Shown piece after piece: positions 24,203-29,968 of a DNA stretch of 29,968 bases. A model generated the notes under the pieces. That model did not search any database. It worked only from the letters and a program-made list of their open reading frames with translations, and had not been told where the DNA came from. The position numbers and the translations under genes were made by a program. This stretch comes from UBA2108 sp002713215 (lineage in GTDB: Bacteria > Bacteroidota > Bacteroidia > Flavobacteriales_G > Salibacteraceae), in NCBI GenBank assembly GCA_937891015.1, contig CALAPY010000018.1, positions 1 through 29,968 of the forward strand, given 5' to 3'. Positions within the stretch are counted from its first letter, which is position 1; every line of letters begins with the position of its first letter.

Positions 24203-25453
24203 TTAAAGTGAGAATTTATGTAAAATTTTTGTTCGCTCTTTTTCGAGATGTTTTTTTTCCTGAGTGTTGGTAACACAATTAATAGCCATATCCATGTATT
24301 CCAATGCTTTTGTTCCCTTGCCGGTTTTTTCATAATAGTTCGAGTAGCATCCGTAGAGTAGGTAGGCTCGTTGTTCCAGATCGCTTGATTTTATTTGATT
24401 CAACAATATAATAGCTTCCTTAAATTCGTTCAATTGAATGTAAACCATGGCCATGTTTAGCCTGGATGAAGGACTTGGATGTAGTACATTTAGTTTTCTG
24501 TACCAGAAAAGAATTTTATTCCAATTGGTTTCCTCGAAAGTTTTGGCTTTAAGATGCTCAGCAGCGATGAAAGCTTCGAAATGATAGTGTGAAACATCCT
24601 CGTATTCCATGGATTTGCTTAAAGCATCGTCTCCCATTTTTATTAATGGTGGATGCCATTTAGATCGGTCTTGATTTCGGAGGTTTACAATTTCATTGTT
24701 TTCGTCTGTCTTGCTCTCAATTCTGGCAGAGAGGAAACACAACAATGCGAATAGTGCATAGCTGCTTCCGGTTCTGAACTGTTTCTTTTTTAGCAGCAAT
24801 ACGCATAACCTTATTGCTTCTCCACAGAGGTCTTTGCGAACCACTTCCTTTTTGTTGGTCGAGTGGAATCCTTCATTAAACGTAAGGTAAATCACCTTCA
24901 GTACCCGGTTTAACCGATCCTCGATTTGCTGAGCTTCCGGAAAATTGAATTGAATATTTTTTTCAACGATTGATTTGCGAGCCCGGCTCAGTCGTTTTTT
25001 TACGGTTTCCTCTTTTAAAAGAAGTGCAGCAGCAATTTCTTTGGTGCTAAAACCCGAAATGGTCTTTAGGGCAAAGGCAATTTGTTCTTCCGCCTTTAAA
25101 TGAGGGTGGCAGGCCACAAATACCATTCTTAGCTGACTGTCTTCAATTTCATGCTCCAGAAAGAGTTCGTTGAGTTGAATGGATGAAGGTCCGTTGTTTA
25201 TTTTGTCGAGTCGGCTCTTCTCGGCCTGAATCTGGCGAAGAAGGTCAATGGTTCTGTTTTTAGCCGCTTGGGTCAGCCAGGCTTCCGGATTGTCCGGCAG
25301 CTGGTTTCTCCAGGAAAGTGTTGCCTTTATAAAGGTATCTTGAATGGCATCTTCTATGGTTTCCAGATGAGAAAACCCGAAAAACTTAATTAAAATAGAG
25401 ACCATCTTTCCATACTGATGCCTGAAAAGATGGTCGACTACTTCTTTTTTCAT
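24203..25453 (-). CDS. ECF42-type RNA polymerase sigma factor with C-terminal TPR-like extension
   Basis: The 416-residue protein has sigma region 2 at about 5-75 (ETIEDAIQDTFIKA, then PEAWLTQAAKNRTIDLLR) and region 4 at about 115-165 (ISGFSTKEIAAALLLKEETVKKRLSRAR, a helix-turn-helix). Residues 180-416 are a long alpha-helical extension with TPR-like repeats (SRLNMAMVYIQLNEFKEAIILL, AYLLYGCYSNYYEKTGK), the hallmark of ECF42. Members of this group lack a classical anti-sigma factor; the C-terminal part is reported to be needed for activity, and the genes lie beside DGPF/YCII proteins, as here. The ATG overlaps the YCII stop by one base. The signal sensed is unknown. Confidence 0.92.
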   Translation of the reverse strand: MKKEVVDHLFRHQYGKMVSILIKFFGFSHLETIEDAIQDTFIKATLSWRNQLPDNPEAWLTQAAKNRTIDLLRQIQAEKSRLDKINNGPSSIQLNELFLEHEIEDSQLRMVFVACHPHLKAEEQIAFALKTISGFSTKEIAAALLLKEETVKKRLSRARKSIVEKNIQFNFPEAQQIEDRLNRVLKVIYLTFNEGFHSTNKKEVVRKDLCGEAIRLCVLLLKKKQFRTGSSYALFALLCFLSARIESKTDENNEIVNLRNQDRSKWHPPLIKMGDDALSKSMEYEDVSHYHFEAFIAAEHLKAKTFEETNWNKILFWYRKLNVLHPSPSSRLNMAMVYIQLNEFKEAIILLNQIKSSDLEQRAYLLYGCYSNYYEKTGKGTKALEYMDMAINCVTNTQEKKHLEKERTKILHKFSL

Positions 25454-25800
25454 TATTGATCGAAAACCATTACTTCCCGAATTTCAACAATTCCACCAAG
25501 ATCATAATCCGGATAATCTTCGGCAACTTTAGCAGCAGCATCAGCATCTTCAACGTTGATAATGTAATAGCCGCCTATAAGTTCCTTGCCTTCTACAAAA
25601 GGTCCGTCGGTAACCGTTTTATCCGATCCTGATACTCGCTTGGCAGGTGCTTTTAATGCATTTCCTTCCCGAAGAATTCCCTGCTCCTGCATTTTGCTGT
25701 TCCAGGCAAACCATTTGCTCATTTTGTCCTGAAGTTGTTCCGGAGATAATCCTAATTCTTCGTAATCAGCTCCAATAAAAATCATCATGTAATCTTTCAT
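25453..25800 (-). CDS. YCII/DGPF-domain protein
   Basis: A 115-residue protein of the YCII-related family. It carries the VTDGPFVEGKE motif at residues about 63-73 that gives the DGPF name, followed by GGYYIINVEDADAAAKVAED and a C-terminal VEIREVM strand, forming a dimeric alpha-beta ferredoxin-like fold. Such proteins are regular neighbours and reported targets of ECF42 sigma factors; the enzymatic role is unknown. It is the first gene of the three-gene operon with the sigma factor and the SnoaL-like protein. Confidence 0.9.
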   Translation of the reverse strand: MKDYMMIFIGADYEELGLSPEQLQDKMSKWFAWNSKMQEQGILREGNALKAPAKRVSGSDKTVTDGPFVEGKELIGGYYIINVEDADAAAKVAEDYPDYDLGGIVEIREVMVFDQ

Positions 25801-25880
25801 AATTCTAATTTGTTATTGCCGTTAATGTACCTGCGCTAAATCCGTCAACTACACCACGACGGGTTATTTACTATTTATGT

Positions 25881-26231
25881 TTAATCTAATTCTATTAGTA
25901 ATTTGTTGAACTCGAGTGCCTTCTCAACCCAAAAATCAAGGTCCGATTCCGAATCAAAGCCTTCAGGATCAATAAAAAGAAATCCCCTCATTACCGTTCC
26001 TGTGAAATCCATAATTCGACTTCCCTTTTTGTTCAGTAATGACTCATAGGGTAACTTGCCTACACGAACCATAAGACGATCGTTTTGTGTCTTTTTGTCG
26101 ATATCCACACCAATACACATTTTGTCATTGATCATAAATAGGAGGCCACCCATCATCTTCTTTTCTTCAATTTTACCGGCTTGAGTTAATCGATTTCGAA
26201 CCCGATCAACCAAATATTCGCTATAAGCCAT
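25881..26231 (-). CDS. TfoX N-terminal domain protein
   Basis: A 116-residue protein matching the TfoX/Sxy N-terminal domain alone: a helix with YLVDRVRNRL, then KKMMGGLLFMINDKMCIGV, RLMVRVG, and MRGFLFIDPEGF. In Gammaproteobacteria full-length TfoX controls competence genes together with CRP, but the stand-alone domain in other phyla has no established role, so a competence function should not be assumed. It is separated by 80 bp from the YCII operon downstream, and a possible 27-codon ORF (26275-26358) precedes it on the same strand. Confidence 0.85.
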   Translation of the reverse strand: MAYSEYLVDRVRNRLTQAGKIEEKKMMGGLLFMINDKMCIGVDIDKKTQNDRLMVRVGKLPYESLLNKKGSRIMDFTGTVMRGFLFIDPEGFDSESDLDFWVEKALEFNKLLIELD

Positions 26232-26274
26232 TCTTTGAGTTTTAAAATGAGAAGGAAAAACTACTCAAATTCTT

Positions 26275-26358
26275 TTAGTTCAATCCGAATTCTTTTCGAA
26301 ATTCCTGAGCGTCGTAATACAAAACGAATGGTTTGAACTTTTTCATTCTTGTTTTCAT
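26275..26358 (-). CDS. Possible 27-aa small ORF upstream of the TfoX-N gene
   Basis: On the minus strand ATG at 26358 opens 27 codons ending in TAA at 26275. The peptide is basic and aromatic: MKTRMKKFKPF, then VLYYDAQEF and RKEFGLN. The codons look ordinary, and the start is preceded by an A/T-rich leader as for other genes here. The stop lies 43 bp before the TfoX-N start codon, so it could be a leader peptide or an independent small protein. I know no family for it. Chance alone can produce an ORF of this length, hence the low confidence. Confidence 0.35.
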   Translation of the reverse strand: MKTRMKKFKPFVLYYDAQEFRKEFGLN

Positions 26359-26379
26359 AATAAATTTTTTAGTTATTAA

Positions 26380-26426
26380 AATATTTACCCCTATGACGAA
26401 GCCGTAAAAACGATGGGGGACATATT
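26380..26426. promoter_or_regulatory. Imperfect inverted repeat between divergent genes
   Basis: AATATTTACCCCTAT (26380-26394) is roughly complementary to ATGGGGGACATATT (26413-26426) around an 18-bp spacer. It lies in the 302-bp region between the minus-strand TfoX-N gene or small ORF and the plus-strand VWA gene. It could be an operator or an RNA hairpin; it lacks the T-run of a terminator. Apart from this and the small ORF I see nothing firm in 26232-26533. Confidence 0.3.
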
Positions 26427-26533
26427 CATAAATTTTATGGAATTTGATTGGAAAGTAGTCTCAATAAAAATGCTTCTATTCTTATTGAAAAAAAGTGGAT
26501 CAAAGTTTGTTTAATAGCTTCAAAAAAATCATC

Positions 26534-28429
26534 ATGAAAAAGTTACTTTTTGTTCTCATCGCATTATTTAGTTTATCACAAACCCAGGCCCAAAAGGGGA
26601 ATGGCACGGCTTCCATTCAGGGATTTATTACCGATTTGGAAACTCAGGACACCTTGCCCTTTGTAAATGTTCTCCTGTATCAGAATGGAATTCAAGTTAA
26701 AGGAGCAGCCTCCAACATGGATGGTCAATATAAGATCAGTGCGCTAAAGGTCGGGGTTTATTCGCTGGAAATTAACTTTCTTGGTTATCAAAAGCAACGA
26801 GTCGATAGCATTCTGGTTAAAGAAGCCAAAACCACCATTTTAAATATCAAGCTTAAGTCTGCTGCTATGGAATTGCAATCTTATGAGGTTGCTGCAGAAG
26901 CAATAGAATTATATGATATGGACATTTCTTCGGCCAATATGATTCGTTCATCAGCAGTTTACAGTGTTTCGGATAAATCTTATGGATTAACCCGGCGAAT
27001 GCCACCACTTCCTCAAAACACCGAATCGTACAACAAAATCAAAGACAACCAATACCAAAAAGTAAGCAGGAATCCCTTATCTACCTTTAGTATAGATGTC
27101 GACCGGGCTTCCTACACCAACATAAGAAGGTTTATCAACGATGGAACCCTACCACCCAAAGATGCGGTTCGTATTGAAGAAATGATCAACTACTTCAGCT
27201 ACGATTATCCTCAACCAACCAGTGAACATCCATTTTCCATTACAAGCGAGTATACCTCTTGCCCGTGGAACCGGGAACATAAGTTGGTACACATTGGTAT
27301 ACAGGGAAAGCAGATTCAACTGGACGAATCGCAAGCCAACAACTTGGTTTTTTTAATTGATGTATCGGGTTCCATGAGTTCCATGAATAAACTCGGGTTA
27401 TTAAAAAAAGGCATGAACCTGTTGGTAGATAACCTAAGGGCAAAGGACAAAGTAGCTATTGTGGTTTATGCCGGAGCAGCTGGCCTGGTATTGCCATCTA
27501 CCAGCGGAAAAAACAAGGATGAAATTAAAGATGTTTTTATGAACCTGGAGGCGGGCGGCTCCACCGCAGGAGGAGCAGGAATTGAGTTGGCCTATAAAGT
27601 GGCGAAAGAGCAATTTATTAAAAACGGAAACAACAGGGTGATTCTAGCCACAGACGGAGATTTTAATGTAGGAATAAGCTCCGAAGAAGGGTTGGTAGAA
27701 CTGATCGAAGAAAAAAGGGGAGATGGAATTTTCTTATCCGTACTGGGGTTTGGCTCGGGCAATTTAAAGGATTCTAAAATGGAGCAGTTGGCTGACAAAG
27801 GAAATGGGAATTACAACTACATCGATAATATCCTGGAAGCCAAAAAGGTGTTGGTTACCGAAATGGGCGGCACCTTAATTACCATTGCCAAAGACGTAAA
27901 AGTTCAGGCCGAATTCAACCCCATGCATGTTCAATCGTATCGCCTGATTGGTTACGTAAACCGGCATTTAGAAGACGAGGATTTTAACGATGACCTAAAA
28001 GATGCGGGTGAATTGGGAGCAGGACATACCGTAACCGCCTTGTACGAAATTGTTCCCGTAGGTGTAGAAGAAAAACAACGCAAGGTGGATTCGCTTAAAT
28101 ATCAAAATATTGATGCCGAGAAGTTCTTTAATGGATATCCCGATGAGGTAATGACGATAAAATTTCGGTACAAAAAACCGGACGGAGATAAATCGATTCT
28201 GATTACCCAGGTGGTAAACGACAACAAGGTTCCATTCAGCCAGGCCAGCACCAATTGCCAATTTGCGGCTTCCGTAGCTTCTTTTGGCATGGTGTTGCGC
28301 AATTCTGAGTTTAAGGGAAACAGCACGTATACGAGTGTAGCCCGAATAGCCAGAAGTGCCAGAGGGGAGGACAACGAAGGGTATCGAGCGGAGTTTATCC
28401 GTTTGGTTGAAATGGCGGAGTTGCTATAA
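26534..28429 (+). CDS. yfbK: YfbK-like von Willebrand factor A protein with carboxypeptidase-regulatory-like N-domain
   Basis: The product from ATG 26534 has 631 residues; a longer frame from 26495 would put 13 residues in front of the signal peptide MKKLLFVLIALFSLSQTQAQ. Residues 25-110 form a CarboxypepD_reg-like domain (ASIQGFITD, then NMDGQYKI). A YfbK-specific N-domain follows (FSIDVDRASYTNIRRF-NDG-LPP-DAVRIEEMINYFSYDYP, about 185-245), then a VWA domain with metal-binding DVSGSMS at 276-282 and ATDGDFNVG, and a DUF3520 C-domain ending in the usual RAEFIRLVEMAELL. Periplasmic or surface protein-protein adhesion is likely; the partner is unknown. A decayed copy of its last 18 codons lies at 28949-29002. 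Confidence 0.9.
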   Translation: MKKLLFVLIALFSLSQTQAQKGNGTASIQGFITDLETQDTLPFVNVLLYQNGIQVKGAASNMDGQYKISALKVGVYSLEINFLGYQKQRVDSILVKEAKTTILNIKLKSAAMELQSYEVAAEAIELYDMDISSANMIRSSAVYSVSDKSYGLTRRMPPLPQNTESYNKIKDNQYQKVSRNPLSTFSIDVDRASYTNIRRFINDGTLPPKDAVRIEEMINYFSYDYPQPTSEHPFSITSEYTSCPWNREHKLVHIGIQGKQIQLDESQANNLVFLIDVSGSMSSMNKLGLLKKGMNLLVDNLRAKDKVAIVVYAGAAGLVLPSTSGKNKDEIKDVFMNLEAGGSTAGGAGIELAYKVAKEQFIKNGNNRVILATDGDFNVGISSEEGLVELIEEKRGDGIFLSVLGFGSGNLKDSKMEQLADKGNGNYNYIDNILEAKKVLVTEMGGTLITIAKDVKVQAEFNPMHVQSYRLIGYVNRHLEDEDFNDDLKDAGELGAGHTVTALYEIVPVGVEEKQRKVDSLKYQNIDAEKFFNGYPDEVMTIKFRYKKPDGDKSILITQVVNDNKVPFSQASTNCQFAASVASFGMVLRNSEFKGNSTYTSVARIARSARGEDNEGYRAEFIRLVEMAELL

Positions 28430-28454
28430 AACCTCTGGATGTCTTTCTCAAAGA

Positions 28455-28532
28455 CGTCATTCCTGCGAAAGCAGGAATCTCCTTACTCGTATAAAGATTC
28501 CTGACTCGTCGTTCCTCCTCTCAGGAATGACG
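28455..28532. repeat. Dispersed palindromic repeat, copy R2
   Basis: Begins CGTCATTCCTG and ends CAGGAATGACG. The left half is a perfect 8-bp hairpin ATTCCTGC-GAAA-GCAGGAAT; its 25 bp (28455-28479) recur exactly, inverted, at 28924-28948. The right 42 bp (28491-28532) recur exactly, in direct orientation, at 29080-29121. It starts 25 bp after the VWA stop codon, where a 6-bp GTCTTT/AAAGAC hairpin also lies (28441-28455). Confidence 0.9.
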
Positions 28533-28565
28533 TAAGGGGAGGGAACCCGTGCATTATAAAGAGTT

Positions 28566-28604
28566 CGTCATTCCTGAGAACTCGAGAGGGTGAGTCAGGA
28601 ATCT
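28566..28604. repeat. Dispersed palindromic repeat, half copy R3
   Basis: CGTCATTCCTGAGAAC leads into GTGAGTCAGGAATCTC, so ATTCCTGA and TCAGGAAT form inverted arms around CTCGAG. It resembles the left part of R5 (29009-29040) and ends 13 bp before the GIY-YIG start codon, so it is likely part of that mRNA leader or overlaps its promoter. Confidence 0.85.
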
Positions 28605-28617
28605 CTATTTTTAGCTT

Positions 28618-28920
28618 ATGGAAAGAGGTGGGTACGTCTACATAATGTCTAATCATATCCGATCTGTTTTCTATATAGGTGTAACTTCTCAGCTATCAAC
28701 AAGAATTGACCAACACAAAAATGGCCAAGGTTCTGTTTTTACATCAAAGTACAATTGTACGGACCTGATCTACTATGAAGGGTTTCAGTTTATCGAAGAG
28801 GCCATTAAGAGGGAAAAGCAAATGAAAAAATGTAAACGAGACTGGAAATTAACTTTAATACAAAAAACCAACCCTCAGCTGTTAGACCTTTCGGATGACG
28901 TTTATAAGAATAGGTTGTAG
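28618..28920 (+). CDS. Small GIY-YIG nuclease-family protein
   Basis: A 100-residue protein consisting of one GIY-YIG domain. The signature reads Y6-V-Y8 and, ten residues on, Y19-I-G21, followed by catalytic-type Arg29 in TRIDQHKNG and Glu66 in the AIKREKQMKK helix, a plausible metal ligand. FTSKYNC-LIYYE and the LI-NP-DL tail match the stand-alone UPF0213/YhbQ-like group. All expected active-site residues are present, so it should be able to cut DNA or RNA, but members of this small group have no settled role. Repeat copies lie 13 bp upstream and 3 bp downstream, with nothing else between. A link between nuclease and repeats is proposed under findings. Confidence 0.88.
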   Translation: MERGGYVYIMSNHIRSVFYIGVTSQLSTRIDQHKNGQGSVFTSKYNCTDLIYYEGFQFIEEAIKREKQMKKCKRDWKLTLIQKTNPQLLDLSDDVYKNRL

Positions 28921-28923
28921 TGG

Positions 28924-28948
28924 GATTCCTGCTTTCGCAGGAATGACG
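28924..28948. repeat. Dispersed palindromic repeat, inverted copy R4
   Basis: GATTCCTGC-TTTC-GCAGGAATGACG is the exact reverse complement of 28455-28479 over 25 bp. It begins 3 bp after the GIY-YIG stop codon and ends exactly where the similarity to the VWA gene end begins (28949). Confidence 0.9.
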
Positions 28949-29002
28949 GAGGGGTGTTGAGCGGAGTTTATTTGTTAGATAGAAATGGCCGAAATGTTTT
29001 AA
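28949..29002 (+). pseudogene. Decayed fragment of the VWA (yfbK) gene 3' end
   Basis: The 54 bp align without gaps to the last 18 codons of the VWA gene (28376-28429), with 41 of 54 bases identical, including GAGCGGAGTTTAT and the final TAA. The translation reads E-G-C-stop-A-E-F-I-C-stop-I-E-M-A-E-M-F-stop against E-G-Y-R-A-E-F-I-R-L-V-E-M-A-E-L-L-stop. Two internal stops show it is not translated. It is either a duplicated target region or the remains of a lost paralogous VWA gene, and R4 abuts its left end. Confidence 0.8.
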
Positions 29003-29008
29003 TATGAA

Positions 29009-29121
29009 CGTCATTCCTGAGAACGGAGTGAGTCAGGAACTGACGAAGGAACTCAGCGAGGCTAATCTCCTTAATCTACATAAAGATTCCTGACTCGTCG
29101 TTCCTCCTCTCAGGAATGACG
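29009..29121. repeat. Dispersed palindromic repeat, full copy R5
   Basis: A 113-bp element from CGTCATTCCTGAG to CAGGAATGACG, starting 6 bp after the VWA relic. The last 42 bp are identical to 28491-28532. The core 29035-29068 is shared (28/34) with the distant copy at 7878-7911, which shows that R1 and R5 are full-length versions and R2-R4 shorter or recombined ones. Confidence 0.9.
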
Positions 29122-29131
29122 AGGGGGGTAT

Positions 29132-29161
29132 AAAAAAGGCACCCCATAACAACAGGATGCC
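29132..29161 (-). terminator. Intrinsic terminator of the SRPBCC gene
   Basis: On the minus strand GGCATCC pairs with GG-GTGCC (one bulge) and is followed by six T. It lies 25-50 bp after the stop codon of the SRPBCC-family gene, between that gene and repeat R5. Confidence 0.75.
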
Positions 29162-29185
29162 CTTCCCTTTATTTGAAAGAATAGC

Positions 29186-29791
29186 CTAGAGTGTAGCTAC
29201 TGGCTTTTTACCAATTTTTTCCATTCGCTCTCTTTTCTCTTTTGAGATTTTACCGGTTTGGGCATAAATGGTAAGGTCATTGATTAAAACAGGGATTGCT
29301 CTTTTAATGTTCGACTTCAACATTCCACCCATTAAGGTGCCCATAAACTTTTTAGCATGAATGGTGACCGTTACCGTTATTTTAGCCTGATTGGGTCCAA
29401 TGGGAGTGATTTGCCAGTGGCTGTTGGAGTATACCACAAACCCAGGGAGTCCTTCGGTAATGTCAAAGGCCAGGATTCTTTTCTTGGGGTCGTAAATGCT
29501 AATTACTTCCCGGATTTTATTAAATCCTTTGGCGTTTAAATCGCAGGCTCGTTCACTACACGTAGCTCCTTCAAATTGCGGTTCACCTGAGCTTACTGCA
29601 TGATCTACGTTAGTGGCCCAAACAGCTGCATCAGCAAAGCCAGGGCCTATGATTTCCCAAAGTACGTCGGCCGATACATTGATAATTTCACTGGTTTCGC
29701 TAAACTTAATTTCCTTGAACTTTTTTTCTGTTTGTGCCATTGCGGCGGTAGTTGTTGTTGCCATAATTAAAAGTGTTATTAGAGTTTTCAT
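29186..29791 (-). CDS. Exported SRPBCC (polyketide cyclase/START-like) family protein
   Basis: From ATG 29791 the protein has 201 residues with a signal peptide MKTLITLLIMATTTTAAMAQ; the frame is open 23 codons further up, but that extension lacks hydrophobic character and hides the signal. The mature part has the helix-grip pattern of SRPBCC proteins: SETSEIINVSADVLWEIIGPGFADAAVWATNVDHA, then a central strand set with ILAFDITEGLPGFVVYSNSHWQITPIGPNQAKITVTV and a final long amphipathic helix. Such proteins bind hydrophobic ligands in a cavity; the ligand is unknown. Two cysteines (CSERAC) could form a disulfide in the periplasm. It is monocistronic, with a terminator downstream. Confidence 0.8.
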   Translation of the reverse strand: MKTLITLLIMATTTTAAMAQTEKKFKEIKFSETSEIINVSADVLWEIIGPGFADAAVWATNVDHAVSSGEPQFEGATCSERACDLNAKGFNKIREVISIYDPKKRILAFDITEGLPGFVVYSNSHWQITPIGPNQAKITVTVTIHAKKFMGTLMGGMLKSNIKRAIPVLINDLTIYAQTGKISKEKRERMEKIGKKPVATL

Positions 29792-29968
29792 ATCAAATAA
29801 TTTAATTTCCAATACAAAGGTGAGGAGGGAAGGGAGGTCAGGCTTTCCGGCTTGGTTCAAGTGTTTTCTGATTTGGGTCAGACCAAATTATATCGGTAAA
29901 AAAATGGGGGTTTACCCGCAATTTCCTAGTGTTAGGCAAACCGTAAATAGATTACGTTTTTGAATCAG

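Larger units (their letters stand above)
28455..29121. mobile_element. Candidate repeat/GIY-YIG nuclease cassette
   Basis: The 667-bp block consists of repeats R2 and R3, the GIY-YIG gene, inverted repeat R4, a relic of the VWA gene end and repeat R5. Its outer ends are CGTCATTCCTG on the left and CAGGAATGACG on the right, that is, inverted. Exact 42-bp direct repeats and exact 25-bp inverted repeats surround the nuclease gene. No transposase is present. Mobility is an inference from this arrangement; the alternative is passive accumulation of REP-like repeats next to a nuclease gene. Confidence 0.4.

Noticed and set aside
26305..26320. ATTCCTGAGCGTCG inside the small ORF as another repeat copy
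   Set aside because: Only one short arm resembles the repeat; no inverted partner or core is nearby.
28455..29121. CRISPR array
   Set aside because: Repeats are few, unequal in length, palindromic and in both orientations, with a gene between them and no regular spacers or cas genes.
29613..29963. 116-codon plus-strand open frame at the window end
   Set aside because: It overlaps the SRPBCC signal peptide region in antisense and has no domain.
1..29968. tRNA genes
   Set aside because: No cloverleaf with a TTCRA-type T-loop and acceptor pairing was seen on either strand by eye; a covariance search would settle it.

Overview
The window comes from the chromosome of a Bacteroidota bacterium, probably Flavobacteriia-like. 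The signs are several -7 promoter boxes of the phylum-specific TAnnTTTG form close to start codons, A-rich leaders without Shine-Dalgarno sites, a TonB-dependent receptor and a VWA lipid-envelope protein that both carry an N-terminal carboxypeptidase-regulatory-like domain, a fused MoaC-MoaB, a type B L31 protein and an ECF42 sigma factor beside a DGPF/YCII gene. Coding density is normal and most genes are housekeeping or envelope genes.

Layout. Positions 1-3026 hold the 3' part of a molybdenum cofactor operon on the plus strand: mobA (cut by the window edge), moaD, moeB with a rhodanese tail, moaE and a moaC-moaB fusion. A TonB-dependent receptor follows (3149-5494). On the minus strand are a CPBP-family membrane protease (5533-6225) and a membrane-anchored metallophosphoesterase (6484-7710), separated by a strong terminator. 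A 1.2 kb stretch without a convincing gene (7711-8904) contains a degenerate dispersed repeat, an AT-rich tandem hairpin repeat and a region of about 350-600 nt full of small tetraloop hairpins that ends at an intrinsic terminator; it may encode a structured RNA. Then come an M1 metallopeptidase (minus), DUF493 plus PBP4/DacB (plus), a beta-helix lipoprotein and a secreted unknown protein (minus), ribosomal protein L31 and a SulP anion transporter (plus).

Positions 17826-19998 form a minus-strand envelope operon: exported thioredoxin-like protein, small two-TM protein, MltF-like lytic transglycosylase. It is followed by an acyl-CoA carboxylase beta subunit and a Tat-type exported class V aminotransferase. 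After a pyrimidine-dimer-glycosylase-family gene come the operon YCII/DGPF, ECF42 sigma, SnoaL-like, a TfoX-N protein and a possible 27-aa ORF in front of it.

The most unusual part is 28376-29121. Downstream of a YfbK-like VWA gene, a 100-codon GIY-YIG nuclease gene is bracketed by copies of a palindromic repeat (core CGTCATTCCTG / CAGGAATGACG). A 42-bp stretch occurs exactly twice as direct repeats around the gene, a 25-bp hairpin occurs exactly twice in inverted orientation around it, and a decayed, gapless 54-bp copy of the VWA gene's 3' end lies on the far side. This looks like a repeat/nuclease cassette, or the scar of a recombination event that deleted a VWA paralogue. A diverged relative of the repeat lies 21 kb away at 7859-7981.
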